64,000 bases of DNA from JABIAG01 sp964561995 (GTDB lineage Archaea > Nanobdellota > Nanobdellia > Woesearchaeales > JABIAG01). The notes under the pieces were generated by a model. The model saw only the letters and a program-made list of their open reading frames with translations. It searched no databases and was not told the DNA's origin. The stretch is from assembly GCA_964561995.1 (NCBI GenBank), contig CAZLQZ010000003.1, forward strand, positions 1 through 64,000. Direction: 5' to 3'. Each line of letters opens with the position of its first letter. The first letter of the stretch is position 1. This document shows, piece after piece, positions 7,578 to 17,161 of the stretch. A program made the position numbers and the translations under genes.

Positions 7578-8030
7578 TTATGGCATTTTGATAACTAGAA
7601 TTATATTAATTATAATAAAGATTAAAAATATTAAAAATTCTAAAAATGTTCCAGTTCTTAAAAAACCCCTTATTCTTATCTTTGAAATGGGATGAAAAGG
7701 CATTATTCCCTGCCTTGTAATTAAATCACCAATTAAGTGAGACGTGTAACCAACCACAAAAGCAATTACGTAAATTCTTCGAGTGTATGTTAAAAGTACA
7801 AACCCAAAAATCATTAATGGAAATACTGAATGAAAAAAACCACGATGTTCAAATAAAAAAGATAAAGGTTTGAAATATCTGCCCAATTTTGATTCGGGAT
7901 GGTCTATGTCTGGCAACATTGACGAAATTAAAGCAATTCCTAAAAATAATATTTGATTAGAAGGATTAAACAAAGGAATAGTAAACATAACTAACAAAAA
8001 CGAAAAAGCTAAATGAGTTTTATACATCAT
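7578..8030 (-). CDS. Membrane-bound metal-dependent hydrolase, DUF457/YdjM-like
   Basis: A 150-residue protein with about four membrane helices. It has the histidine/aspartate pattern of the DUF457 family: THLAF near the N-terminus, LPDIDHPES, EHRGFFHS and HLIGDLIT. These are the likely metal ligands. The family is annotated as membrane-bound metal-dependent hydrolase, with its substrate generally unknown. Its start overlaps the end of the RPA gene by 11 bases, so the two are in one transcript, although a functional link to DNA metabolism is not evident. Confidence 0.85.
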   Translation of the reverse strand: MMYKTHLAFSFLLVMFTIPLFNPSNQILFLGIALISSMLPDIDHPESKLGRYFKPLSFLFEHRGFFHSVFPLMIFGFVLLTYTRRIYVIAFVVGYTSHLIGDLITRQGIMPFHPISKIRIRGFLRTGTFLEFLIFLIFIIINIILVIKMP

Positions 8031-9006
8031 TTTTTAATTTGGCAAGTTCTTCTTTTGGGTCGGGATTAATGTTAACTCCACTCGCCATGAATTCTAACCT
8101 TTCAAACATTTGATTTTTAACAACTCTTCCCGTAACTTTAACTAAACTACCAAGCATATTCTTTTTAACATCTGCAAAAGATTCAGGTTCGTCCCTTATT
8201 TTCAACATATCTTCATCTTTCATTGAAGTTAAAGCTAAAGCTTGATCTCTAAAAAATACTGCCCTTAAATTATCTGTACCATCATCTAAAAAAGCATTAA
8301 GTACATAAGAGAATTTAATATCTGCATTAGGATGAGCTTGACAAGCGTTTTCTTTAACACTTTTATTACATTGTGAGCAAACTGAAAAAAACTTTGGATC
8401 AAACATATCAACTAAAGTACCCAACAATTCAATATTTGTTTCATTTTCTTTTAAATCCGCAATATTCTTTCTTTTAAATTCTGTTTTAATGGGTTGATTT
8501 GATACTTCCACCGTTTCTCCCTTGGGATTGATTTCTAATTCACTTCTTTCATTCATATGAATTTCCATATTTCCATTATTTTCTCTTGAATATGCAGACT
8601 TTACTTTTACAATATCATTTTCTTTTATTTCATTAACTTTTTCAGCAACATGTCCCCACATTACTAGTCGAATAGTTCCAGTTTCGTCACCAATTAATAA
8701 ATTCGCAACCTTTCCTTTTCTTTCACCCACTTGAAATTCTTTTAAATCGTATTTTCTCAAAACTTTTCCTAATACTTCAACATCTCTTAAACCTTGAAGA
8801 ACATTTTTAATTTGTATTCTTCCTGAAAATTGAGCATTTAATTTAATATTTAATTCATTAGCAATAATATGTGCTGCTCCTTCCTTTGAAATTAATCCAG
8901 AAAGTTGATCCATTTTCTTTTTAATTTTAGTTTCAATCTCTTCTTTAGAAATACTAGAATTTTCAACAATTTTTTGAACTAAATCATCATAAGGAATTTT
9001 AATCAT
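8020..9006 (-). CDS. Replication protein A-like ssDNA-binding protein
   Basis: A 328-residue protein. A helical N-terminal part (residues 1-60) is followed by two OB folds: VEVLGKVLRKYDLKEFQ then VANLLIGDETGTIRLVMWG, and later NIELLGTLVDMFDP then FLDDGTDNLRAVFFRDQA. Between strands of the second fold lies a zinc-type site CSQCNKSVKENACQAH (C-x2-C-x7-C-x2-H). This arrangement is typical of euryarchaeal/DPANN RPA, which coats single-stranded DNA during replication and recombination. A TATA box at 9028-9040 indicates a leaderless transcript. It is the first gene of a two-gene unit with the hydrolase. Confidence 0.88.
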   Translation of the reverse strand: MIKIPYDDLVQKIVENSSISKEEIETKIKKKMDQLSGLISKEGAAHIIANELNIKLNAQFSGRIQIKNVLQGLRDVEVLGKVLRKYDLKEFQVGERKGKVANLLIGDETGTIRLVMWGHVAEKVNEIKENDIVKVKSAYSRENNGNMEIHMNERSELEINPKGETVEVSNQPIKTEFKRKNIADLKENETNIELLGTLVDMFDPKFFSVCSQCNKSVKENACQAHPNADIKFSYVLNAFLDDGTDNLRAVFFRDQALALTSMKDEDMLKIRDEPESFADVKKNMLGSLVKVTGRVVKNQMFERLEFMASGVNINPDPKEELAKLKNDV

Positions 9007-9047
9007 ATTACTTTTTCTCTTCTTGTTCTTTATATATTTTATTGTTA

Positions 9048-11087
9048 TTAAATTATTGAAACTGGTGCTTCTCCATGTTCATTATAATCAAAATTATCTT
9101 TTTGAACGCCAAGATTATTAATAGAAGGGTCTACAGGAATTAATAAAAATTCAGCCTGATTACCATACCTAAAAGGGTTTTTTAGTGGAATTAGTCCTAA
9201 TGGGGCAAGTGTTACCACATTATAAACCGGTTCGCCAAATCCTGAATTTAATGCATTTGAGATAAGAACACTGGGCATTTGACCCATAGTATGATAAAAG
9301 TAATATTTGTTTTGGAAATCTTTTGTTTCAGTTCCATCTAAATTTTCTAAAACTAAAGTTGGATCCCTTAAGTTTAATTTAACAGCAGCATATTCAATAG
9401 AAGGATAAGGGGGGATTGCAACAGTTAACATTGGAGAAATAATTTCTAAAGGTTTAATAGGTAAAGTATCTTTAGAAGTTGCCTGCTTTTGTATTTCAAA
9501 AATATTACCATCATCATCATAAGCTACAATTTTAATGTTGTAGGGTTGATTATCTATTAAATCATTTAAAACATAAACAAATTCACCATTATCATTAAAA
9601 TAATAAGACATACCATTTTCAAACAGTCCTTGAGCACCAAAATTATATTCACACTTTAACGAATTTCCGGCATTTTGCATCCTACATCTATCAAAAGGTT
9701 TTTGATTACCATATCCCCAATCAATTTCATCATAAACTAAAACATCTTTGAAAGGAATAATTGTCTTTTTCAATTTATTATCAACATAAATCTCATACTT
9801 TTTCAAATCTAAAGACAAAGTATCTTTCCAAATAACCAATAATGTTCCTTGAGAAAACTCTTTTGATTCAACTCTAAAATCCTGAAGAGATAAAAAGGGT
9901 TCAACTTGGTCTTCAATATAAACTGCGAAATTATACTCCAAATTGTTTTCATAAGATTGAATCTTTGATTGTGTTAAGTTAAACCTAAACATCCTATTTT
10001 CATAATCACATTCTTTTAAATTTAAACCATTATATAATTTTGATTTAGGTATGAAATAAACATTTTTTGAATCTTTTTTATAAAAATCAATTTCGTCCAT
10101 GGGAGTTAAGGGCAAGTTATTAGTTTTAATTGTGTCTTTTAAGTTATATTTAATATTATTAACCCGGGGAACAGGAACATAATCATTTTGATTTTGTTCT
10201 GCAATATGAAAATTCAAACTTGTTTGATATAAATTTCCACTTTCGTTAATTACTCTATTACCAACATCAAAATCAAAAGTAATATCTTCTTTTAATGAAG
10301 AAAAAGAGACGTAACAATCTTTCTGCTTAATTCTTTCTAATGTTTGAATGTAATCAATAAATTTAATCTTTGGATTTGTAATAATTGTTTGTTTTAATTC
10401 AAAAGGTATTATTTTATTAAATTCCTCGGTTTTGATTTTAACACAATCATTCAAATTTTGTGTTGTTTTAGTATTTTCTTTATTATTACAATCTTCTAAA
10501 TTTAGAATAAATTGTTCAATTGCTTGATAAGCGGATAAATTATAATCAAAATATTTAGTAAAAGCTGGTTTAAAAGAATAAATCCTTTTATCTGGTTCTT
10601 TTTTAGAAATGTTTATTTCCCTATCTAAAACAGATAATCCAGTTATGCTAAATTTAGTATTGTTATTTGCAAAAAATTTGAAATAGTTTTTATTTAGTTT
10701 ATTGGTTACAATTAAGTCCTGAAATGATTTATTAAAAGGAACTAAAATTTGTTTTTCAACATTAGGAATGCATTTTGCATATTCTTCATTTGAATTTTTA
10801 TAACTCCACAAATTAGCATTTTGGTAACTGCCACACTTGTTTTTATCGGCAAAACCACCATTTGATGCCAACTCATATATTGCATCAATACCTGCAAGAT
10901 TAGCAACAGTGTCATATTGAAAAAGTTCTATTTGAGCTTCTTGGTATTTAAAAATTATTTGAGACTGTATTGTTCCTAAGGGGTCTGCATTGAATTTTTC
11001 ACTAAAATTAACAAATGCAATTAAAAGAGAAATAAGAGTAATAAAAACTAACATTATGCTAAAGATATATGCTTTTTTATTCATCAT
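9048..11087 (-). CDS. Surface protein with pilin-like N-terminus, 679 residues
   Basis: It starts MMNKKAYIFSIMLVFITLIS, a short basic end and a single membrane helix, with the remaining ~650 residues extracellular. The body has paired Cys, a DYVPVPRVNNIKYN segment, and beta-rich Ig- or fibronectin-like stretches (EIYVDNKLKKTIIPF, NIKIVAYDDDGNIF). Parts of the middle (region with FDFDVGNRVINESGNLY) resemble the proteins at 40005 and 61435. It is the last gene of a four-gene unit, with an ATGA overlap to the gene before it. No enzymatic motif was seen. It is probably a structural component of a surface assembly. Confidence 0.7.
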   Translation of the reverse strand: MMNKKAYIFSIMLVFITLISLLIAFVNFSEKFNADPLGTIQSQIIFKYQEAQIELFQYDTVANLAGIDAIYELASNGGFADKNKCGSYQNANLWSYKNSNEEYAKCIPNVEKQILVPFNKSFQDLIVTNKLNKNYFKFFANNNTKFSITGLSVLDREINISKKEPDKRIYSFKPAFTKYFDYNLSAYQAIEQFILNLEDCNNKENTKTTQNLNDCVKIKTEEFNKIIPFELKQTIITNPKIKFIDYIQTLERIKQKDCYVSFSSLKEDITFDFDVGNRVINESGNLYQTSLNFHIAEQNQNDYVPVPRVNNIKYNLKDTIKTNNLPLTPMDEIDFYKKDSKNVYFIPKSKLYNGLNLKECDYENRMFRFNLTQSKIQSYENNLEYNFAVYIEDQVEPFLSLQDFRVESKEFSQGTLLVIWKDTLSLDLKKYEIYVDNKLKKTIIPFKDVLVYDEIDWGYGNQKPFDRCRMQNAGNSLKCEYNFGAQGLFENGMSYYFNDNGEFVYVLNDLIDNQPYNIKIVAYDDDGNIFEIQKQATSKDTLPIKPLEIISPMLTVAIPPYPSIEYAAVKLNLRDPTLVLENLDGTETKDFQNKYYFYHTMGQMPSVLISNALNSGFGEPVYNVVTLAPLGLIPLKNPFRYGNQAEFLLIPVDPSINNLGVQKDNFDYNEHGEAPVSII

Positions 11088-11683
11088 TTTTTAAACATCC
11101 GATACGCAAATAATACAGTACCATTATCTGTTGGAATTAAAATCTCTACTGACGGTGAAGTGATCCAAGTATTAATTGTACCTAAATGCATTAATTCACT
11201 ATTTTGATACATAAACATACCATTTTGATCTTCTAAATAATAAGACATCCTTTTATCAGCATCATTAAAAAAAACTTCCATGCATTCATGCCAAACTTTG
11301 TAAGATTTTGCAGCCAGTTCATCATTAAAACTATTTTTTAATTTTTTTTCATCATCCAATACAGAATAAAGATTTTCAGCTTTTTCCTTGAGCCCTTTTT
11401 TAATGAAATAATTTACCAAATCAACAGGAGTCAAATTATCTAAATCATTTGCTTTTGCAAAACTACAATAATCTAATCGCGTGTTTAAATAAGCCACACC
11501 GTAACTTAAATCTGGAATGTTTTGATTTAATTCTCCTTCTATCTTTTGTTCAGAAGCGCTAAAATTATTAGTGCATGCCCTTAAATTAAACAAAACAATA
11601 AATACAATAATTACTAAAGCCCAAACTACCCAACTCCATACATCTACTATTGTTTCTGAAGGCCCCATAGCTCGTTTATTCAT
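11084..11683 (-). CDS. Pilin-like membrane-anchored protein, 199 residues
   Basis: It starts MNKRAMGPSETIVDVWSWVV, followed by a long hydrophobic helix (ALVIIVFIVLF). The KRA motif ahead of the helix resembles an archaeal class III (prepilin) signal. The exported part is polar and helical with a few Cys (CTNNFS, DYCSFAK, WHECMEVFF). It overlaps both neighbours by ATGA, so all are translationally coupled. I recognise no further family. The prepilin peptidase at 55571 could process it. Confidence 0.68.
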   Translation of the reverse strand: MNKRAMGPSETIVDVWSWVVWALVIIVFIVLFNLRACTNNFSASEQKIEGELNQNIPDLSYGVAYLNTRLDYCSFAKANDLDNLTPVDLVNYFIKKGLKEKAENLYSVLDDEKKLKNSFNDELAAKSYKVWHECMEVFFNDADKRMSYYLEDQNGMFMYQNSELMHLGTINTWITSPSVEILIPTDNGTVLFAYRMFKK

Positions 11684-12186
11684 TTTTGTACCAACACATC
11701 AATTATTATTTTTCCTTTCCAAAAATTAAAACCATCTCTAATTAATACAGGTCTTTCTACTTGCAAAGTTGCTAATCTTTCAGGATAATCTCTTAAAACA
11801 TCAATTTCTGCATAATTTTTTTGCGTATCTTCATCATCTGAAACATAATACCTTTTTACAATTGAATTAGATGAATTAAACAAGTCTATTTTAAATGCGA
11901 TATTATTTTTTTGAGTATATAACTTATTTGAAAAATCTACTGTTTGAAATTTATTTAAATCTACCACCCCGAATTCAACTCTTTTAGTAATTTGATCTTG
12001 ATACATAATTAAATTTGAATTATAAATTTCTTCAGTAATTGATTGCATTTGAAGATTTTCTACTTTGATGTCTTGTAAAACAAAAGTATAAGTAATAACT
12101 GAAACAACAATTACAGTAATTGCTAAGAAAATCATTTTCATAATGTACATTATAAAATCATAACTTAATGGACTTTCATTGGCCAT
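11680..12186 (-). CDS. Membrane-anchored surface protein, 168 residues
   Basis: An N-terminal helix, FIMYIMKMIFLAITVIVVSVITYTF, follows a short polar start (MANESPLSYD). Unlike its neighbours it lacks a K-K/R-G/A motif. The exported domain is beta-rich (VEFGVVDLNKFQTVDF, FKIDLFNSSNSIVKRYYV) and ends GKIIIDVLVQK, like small pseudopilin-type globular domains. It overlaps the upstream gene by 11 bases and the downstream gene by 4. Function unknown. Confidence 0.65.
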   Translation of the reverse strand: MANESPLSYDFIMYIMKMIFLAITVIVVSVITYTFVLQDIKVENLQMQSITEEIYNSNLIMYQDQITKRVEFGVVDLNKFQTVDFSNKLYTQKNNIAFKIDLFNSSNSIVKRYYVSDDEDTQKNYAEIDVLRDYPERLATLQVERPVLIRDGFNFWKGKIIIDVLVQK

Positions 12187-13402
12187 TTCTTAACACCTCA
12201 GCAATTAAAGCTAGTTTATCGTCATTATGTAATACATTTTTATTTACATTACCAATTTCAAAAATAATGTGTTTATCGTGAGTAGGAATTATTGCAACAC
12301 CATCGATTGCAACATTTAATTGATCTTTGTAAAATTCAACACTCTGAGAACTAGCCCCACAAGTTAAAGATAAAACATCAATTACAATTTGTAAGTTATT
12401 ATTATTTGAACCTTTAATTTTATCTAAAACTTCACAAGTATTGACATCATTAGGAGATGTCATAAATTGTTTACAAATAGCATTAATATCAGAATTATCA
12501 ATTTCATCTTTCCAAATGTCTTGCACTTCACATAATAACTTAATTTGATTATATTCAAAACTAGATTCATCTATAGTTGGATCTAAAAATTGATTGATAA
12601 TATTACAGGCAACATTATAATTTTCTTCATAATTTTCTTTGGGAACGTAAGCAATAATAAATGAATGTCGAGGTTCATAATCTCCAAATGAAAGTAAAAT
12701 GTGTTTATCTTTCAAATTTTCAGGACTAATATAATTATCAGTTAAAGAGGGGTCAATTAATTTAGATAATTTTAAAGATTTATCAATTCCCAACCCCTTG
12801 TAAACTCGTTTATTATCAGTATAAAATTCTTCTTCAAAACCATTTAATTTTGTTATTACTTCTCCAGTAATTTCATTACCTTGCTTATCATAGTATTTAT
12901 TTGCATCTCCAGATTTTAATGGCCTAATTGGAAGATTATAGGATGTTTTTGTACATTCTAATTTTCTAAGTTCTTTATTGATTGATTGTTTTAACTCAAA
13001 ATTATCCGTTTTTTGAATAGTTATTGAATTTTTTCCCACAGTTACAACATTAGAAGTTATATCAAATACTTGATCTATAATCAAAAGTTTAAGTCCAACA
13101 TTTGAAATTGGAACTTCATCAGCAGTTTCTGCATATGAAATCCCGTCCTTGGTAATATGAGAATAATAATCGTCCCATTTAAGCATTTGATTATCTTCCT
13201 CAGTTAAATAAGAATAATAAAAATTACCAGGAATTGCAGCAATGGTTGACATTACAAATCCTAAGTTTTCTGACACCATTATTCTTCTTAAAGAATCTAT
13301 GTCAATAGAATTAGCTCTGCCAATTAATGCAACAAAAATAATTCCTAATAATACGACCTGAATGATAATAAGATACGTATCACTAATACCTCTTTTATTC
13401 AT
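12176..13402 (-). CDS. Pilin-like surface protein, 408 residues, first gene of its unit
   Basis: It starts MNKRGISDTYLIIIQVVLLG, a KRG motif before a hydrophobic helix and so a prepilin-like signal. The large exported domain carries several Cys (KLECTK, NVACNIINQF, LLCEVQ, NAICKQF, NTCEVLD) likely paired in disulfides. A TATA box (13426-13437) 24-35 bases upstream indicates a leaderless start for this four-gene transcript (12176, 11680, 11084, 9048). No enzyme motif was seen. Confidence 0.68.
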   Translation of the reverse strand: MNKRGISDTYLIIIQVVLLGIIFVALIGRANSIDIDSLRRIMVSENLGFVMSTIAAIPGNFYYSYLTEEDNQMLKWDDYYSHITKDGISYAETADEVPISNVGLKLLIIDQVFDITSNVVTVGKNSITIQKTDNFELKQSINKELRKLECTKTSYNLPIRPLKSGDANKYYDKQGNEITGEVITKLNGFEEEFYTDNKRVYKGLGIDKSLKLSKLIDPSLTDNYISPENLKDKHILLSFGDYEPRHSFIIAYVPKENYEENYNVACNIINQFLDPTIDESSFEYNQIKLLCEVQDIWKDEIDNSDINAICKQFMTSPNDVNTCEVLDKIKGSNNNNLQIVIDVLSLTCGASSQSVEFYKDQLNVAIDGVAIIPTHDKHIIFEIGNVNKNVLHNDDKLALIAEVLRNGQ

Positions 13403-13425
13403 ATTAAGAATTCTAATGTTTTTAG

Positions 13426-13437
13426 TATATAAATTTT
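13426..13437 (-). promoter_or_regulatory. TATA box of the four-gene surface unit
   Basis: TATATAAATTTT on the plus strand, 24-35 bases ahead of the ATG at 13402. The remaining gap up to 13518 is T-rich and may end the preceding transcript. Confidence 0.55.
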
Positions 13438-13518
13438 GGGGAAAAGATTATGCTCATAACGAAGTGAGGTTGTATAAATGTTTTATTTTTAAACTTAAAA
13501 TTCACTTATAATCTTCAC

Positions 13519-14754
13519 TTAAGATTCAACAGTAATTTTGTACCCTTGTGCAGTACAGTTTTTAATAAAATCTTCAGTCCCCTTAATATCGTCCCTACTA
13601 ACTAAAGGATTAGGATAAGTTTCAATTAAATATTTAGCAAAACTATTAATAAAAGAATTTTCATCCCCCGGTAAATCTAACTCGGTTACTTCCTTAAAAT
13701 CTGAATATTGAGGATTTTTCACTAAAGAATAAAGCCATTTGTATTCTCTAATATCAAAAGAAACAGGAGTTCCATCATCATAATAAACAAAATCACGTTT
13801 GAATTTTCCAATTATACATTTACAAGCATCACATGGTCCACCACAATCAATATTTATTTCACCTTGTGAAATACTCCAAGATTCATCTTCACAATGTGGT
13901 ACACAAATTCTGTCGCTTCTTCTGCACCCCTCGCCGTCTTGACAGTCATCATCACCAATACAACCACACAATTTAGAAGAAGGATTACAGTAATTTGTTA
14001 TACAATCATAATCACGTTGGCATTTTCTACCTATTGAACAAAATATGGGACATGAACCTCCACAATCAATATCGGATTCAGAAGAATCTAAAATGTCATT
14101 AGAACACTTAGTAAGAAGGGCAGTCATAGAATTTATTTCAGTTCTTGTTAAACCCTTAACATCATTATTATTTTCTTTTATTGGAGTTGTTCTTATTACA
14201 ATGTTTCCGTTTAAGTCAATTTTTTCTATAAGAATGTTAATTAAATCAAAATCAGTTAACGTTGTATAACTTCCAGAATATCCATAAGGTAAGGAATTTT
14301 TAAGTCTTGTTGAACCACTATAACCTTTTCCGTTAAAAATTGTTGGAGAAATGAAATAAATATTATTTTCAAGAATTGAAGAACAAGCTAAAATTTTACT
14401 TTTTTCTTCAACTAAACAAATACAACCACCAGTTTTACAACCTAAATCTTCATATTTTAATTCAATTGGGGAACCGGGTTCAAAAAGATTAGAACTTTTA
14501 TCGGCATTTATATCAATTGCAATAAGACCATAACCATTTTTAATGTAAAAAGGCATTTCTTTAGCAATATACTTTTCTTCAGATTCTAAAAAATATTCTA
14601 CAGTAGACGTAAATCTTTCATAATTTAACTGTGAAGCCGGATGTATCCCATCTGATAAAAAAATACCATAAAGTTTAGCACCAATCATAATAATAATTAA
14701 TAATGCAATACCTGCAAGAACTAAATGCAAAACTTCACCCATAAATCCTTTCAT
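13519..14754 (-). CDS. Cys-rich surface protein with CGG repeats, 411 residues
   Basis: It starts MKGFMGEVLHLVLAGIALLI, with one anchoring helix. The exported part contains two Cys-rich modules of the type C..G....E.D.DCGG.C...C (SESDIDCGGSCPIFC, and QGEINIDCGGPCDACKC) with a connecting CxxxxDCxxxxC stretch. The same module recurs in the proteins at 15380 and 22867. The acidic DxDCGG core suggests disulfide- and calcium-stabilised folds. A TATA box at 14778-14785 gives a leaderless transcript. Confidence 0.72.
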   Translation of the reverse strand: MKGFMGEVLHLVLAGIALLIIIMIGAKLYGIFLSDGIHPASQLNYERFTSTVEYFLESEEKYIAKEMPFYIKNGYGLIAIDINADKSSNLFEPGSPIELKYEDLGCKTGGCICLVEEKSKILACSSILENNIYFISPTIFNGKGYSGSTRLKNSLPYGYSGSYTTLTDFDLINILIEKIDLNGNIVIRTTPIKENNNDVKGLTRTEINSMTALLTKCSNDILDSSESDIDCGGSCPIFCSIGRKCQRDYDCITNYCNPSSKLCGCIGDDDCQDGEGCRRSDRICVPHCEDESWSISQGEINIDCGGPCDACKCIIGKFKRDFVYYDDGTPVSFDIREYKWLYSLVKNPQYSDFKEVTELDLPGDENSFINSFAKYLIETYPNPLVSRDDIKGTEDFIKNCTAQGYKITVES

Positions 14755-14818
14755 AGTTATCAGAATAGAATTTAAGGTTTAAATACTTTTTTATTACAAA
14801 TGAGTTATTTGGCTTTAA

Positions 14819-15319
14819 TTATTTTGCAAGAACACAACAACATCCATCTTTTGCCAAACAATCCTCTGCATGACCCACACATTTTGTAATTGAATCAAAA
14901 ACATCTTGTTTGAAATCAGTTTTACACTTACTTTCGATATAACATCCTTTTTGTCTTGCACCAGTTTTAGAATCAACAATGTCAGAACACTTCTCAACAA
15001 TACAACATTGAGAGTAGGTATCTATTTCATCATTAGAATAATCTGCTTGACTTAATTTAAGTGCGACCTTTATTTGACTAGAAGGACAACCACCTTTTAC
15101 CGTTCCCAATTGTTCGGAAGATTCAGTTGGACATCCTGTGTTTGAGCACATTCCATAATTACTACCCACTGCATTTTCACAAGCAGAATAAGCCAAAACA
15201 TTACTTGTACCAGACCTTATTTTAGTAATCCAAGGCAAACCAACAAAAGCTAAAAGTAAAAGTAAAACAACAGTAACTACCATAGTTGCCAATGCCAATT
15301 GTACTGCTTTTTTATTCAT
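14819..15319 (-). CDS. Cys-rich pilin-like protein, 166 residues
   Basis: It starts MNKKAVQLALATMVVTVVLL, a KKA motif plus a membrane helix ending near FVGLPWITKI. The roughly 120-residue exported part has about 14 Cys, with CC pairs (QCCIVEKC, GCCCVLAK) and an SACENAVGSNYGMCS segment, so it is heavily disulfide-bonded. The CC...C pattern near the C-terminus recalls the smaller proteins at 17162 and 17479. It is probably a minor surface subunit. No known family recognised. Confidence 0.68.
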   Translation of the reverse strand: MNKKAVQLALATMVVTVVLLLLLAFVGLPWITKIRSGTSNVLAYSACENAVGSNYGMCSNTGCPTESSEQLGTVKGGCPSSQIKVALKLSQADYSNDEIDTYSQCCIVEKCSDIVDSKTGARQKGCYIESKCKTDFKQDVFDSITKCVGHAEDCLAKDGCCCVLAK

Positions 15320-15379
15320 TTTTATTTTTTAGTTTTATTTGTTTTTAATTGTTTTGATTTTAATTAACTATTATATAAT

Positions 15380-16630
15380 TTACTTTGAACACAAATGGTT
15401 AGAATCACAATTTGCCGATTTACAATCCAAATTTATTAAACAATTTTCTCCAATTTCACATTTAAGACGACATGAACCACCACAATCAACATCGGTTTCG
15501 TCACCATCTTTTAAACCAGTATTACAAAAAAGATCCAAACAAATTCCTTCTTTACCATACATAGTTTCACAAAAATCAGATTCACAATCTAAATCAATTT
15601 CGCATCGTTTTCCATTTTCACATTTAAAACAATGACCTCCACAATCAACATCGGTTTCATCACCATCTTTTGAACCAGTGTTACAATAATTTTTCATACA
15701 CTTTTTTTCTTTATCATTTGCAGATATTCCACAAATACTAGATTCACAATCCTGACCATTTAAACATTTATTATCGTATTCACATTTATTACATCTATCG
15801 CCACCACAGTCAACATCAGTTTCGTCAGGATCTTTGTTACCATTATTACAAAGACTTTCACGACAAATTCCAGTTTTATCATTAGACATTTCACAAAAAT
15901 CAGATTCACAATCTAAATCTATTGAACAATTTTTTCCATTTTCACAGCTATCACATTCTTCACCACCACAGTCAACATCAGTTTCATCTTCATTAACTTC
16001 ACCATCAAAACAACGATGTATATCTAAATCATAACCTTTATACTTACAATAAGAAATAAAATATTTAATGCCTTTTTCTTCAGATTTTGAATTCATATCA
16101 ACAGCTATTGTTTTATGTTCACCGTACAATGAATCAATAATTTCATCATAACTTCCTTCCTTATCATTAAACTTCAAAGTAAGTACATCGCCAGAATAAA
16201 TATATTGAGTAGTATCACCATATAAATTAAATATTAATTCGTCCAAATAATTAATTTTACATGAAGTTTCGCTATCTTTGCCTTCTTGTTCAAGATATAT
16301 ACAACATTTTAAATCATCAGCGATAGACTCTCTAGAATAAGTTATAAAATAATCTCCTTCAACTTTTGTTAATTTTTTACATTCCGCATTATTTAATACT
16401 GTGACTGAATCGTACTTTTTACCAGAACTTTTAACAATATCTAGTTCATTATATTCGTCTTTAATTTGAGAACAAAACTTTTTTGTTTTATCTTGAATTT
16501 CATTAAGACTTGAGCTTTGTTGGGAAAATGATTTGAAAACAATCAATAAAACAACCGATGCAACAATAAGTACCATTACCATTATTACGGCTCCATTCAT
16601 ACTCAAACCAAAACCACCTTTCTTGTTCAT
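15380..16630 (-). CDS. Pilin-like surface protein with four CGG repeats, 416 residues
   Basis: It starts MNKKGGFGLSMNGAVIMVMV (KKG prepilin-type motif, then a helix). Residues about 50-130 (KFCSQIKDEYNEL, LNNAECKKL, DDLKCCIY) match the small protein at 16690. The second half is four tandem modules of about 45-50 residues, each with DETDVDCGG, a C..C..G..C segment and DCES.(F/I)C. Neighbouring modules are also similar at the DNA level. A TATA box at 16651-16662 gives a leaderless start. Confidence 0.75.
   Translation of the reverse strand: MNKKGGFGLSMNGAVIMVMVLIVASVVLLIVFKSFSQQSSSLNEIQDKTKKFCSQIKDEYNELDIVKSSGKKYDSVTVLNNAECKKLTKVEGDYFITYSRESIADDLKCCIYLEQEGKDSETSCKINYLDELIFNLYGDTTQYIYSGDVLTLKFNDKEGSYDEIIDSLYGEHKTIAVDMNSKSEEKGIKYFISYCKYKGYDLDIHRCFDGEVNEDETDVDCGGEECDSCENGKNCSIDLDCESDFCEMSNDKTGICRESLCNNGNKDPDETDVDCGGDRCNKCEYDNKCLNGQDCESSICGISANDKEKKCMKNYCNTGSKDGDETDVDCGGHCFKCENGKRCEIDLDCESDFCETMYGKEGICLDLFCNTGLKDGDETDVDCGGSCRLKCEIGENCLINLDCKSANCDSNHLCSK
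15383..16015 (-). repeat. Tandem DETDVDCGG-type protein repeats (four copies)
   Basis: Four tandem coding repeats of about 140-160 bases, each encoding DETDVDCGG and a following DCES or DCKS segment. Copies share long identical DNA stretches, for example around 15560-15640 and 15890-15970, suggesting recent duplication. Confidence 0.7.
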
Positions 16631-16689
16631 TATTTAAATAATTGAAGTTTTAATATAAATACTTTCTTGTTTAAAAAACTTTTAAAAAA

Positions 16690-17103
16690 TTATTTCCCAT
16701 CATCTGACCTATATAAACAACAGAGTAAATTATCTTCTTCTACATCTTTTGTTGTAAATACAGCATAATCAGTTTCTTTTATTCCTTTGTCGTCATCACC
16801 AACTTTAACAGAATTTGCTTTTTCTTTAGCTAATACTTGACATTCTGAATCTTTAAGAACATTAATTGATTGATACCTTATATATTGTTCATCTTCATTT
16901 TTTGAAGTTTCATATTTTTTATTTAACTCTTCAACAACTTGAAAACAATACTTACTTCTTTTATCCTCAATATTGCCCAAATAACCTGAAAACGATCTCA
17001 CTCTATTAAATACGGCAGGAATTGTAAAAGCTAATAAGAAAACTAAAACAAGCATAATTGCAACCGTTGTAATTGTAAGTGACACGCCTTTATTGTTTAT
17101 CAT
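16690..17103 (-). CDS. Pilin-like protein, 137 residues
   Basis: It starts MINNKGVSLTITTVAIMLVL, an NKG motif followed by a long helix. The exported domain (KYCFQVVEELNKK, LKDSECQVLAK, DNLLCCLY) is clearly related to the first domain of the neighbouring 416-residue protein, with the same C ... C ... CC spacing. This suggests that the larger protein is a fusion of this pilin-like unit with CGG repeats. It has its own TATA box (17123-17136). Confidence 0.7.
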   Translation of the reverse strand: MINNKGVSLTITTVAIMLVLVFLLAFTIPAVFNRVRSFSGYLGNIEDKRSKYCFQVVEELNKKYETSKNEDEQYIRYQSINVLKDSECQVLAKEKANSVKVGDDDKGIKETDYAVFTTKDVEEDNLLCCLYRSDDGK

Positions 17104-17161
17104 GATATAAATTTAGAATGAAGATATATAAATATTATTATTTGTAGAAAAATTTAAAGAA

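Noticed and set aside
15380..16015. CRISPR-like regular repeats
   Set aside because: The repeats are coding, in frame and encode DETDVDCGG modules. The spacers are not unique sequences of constant length.
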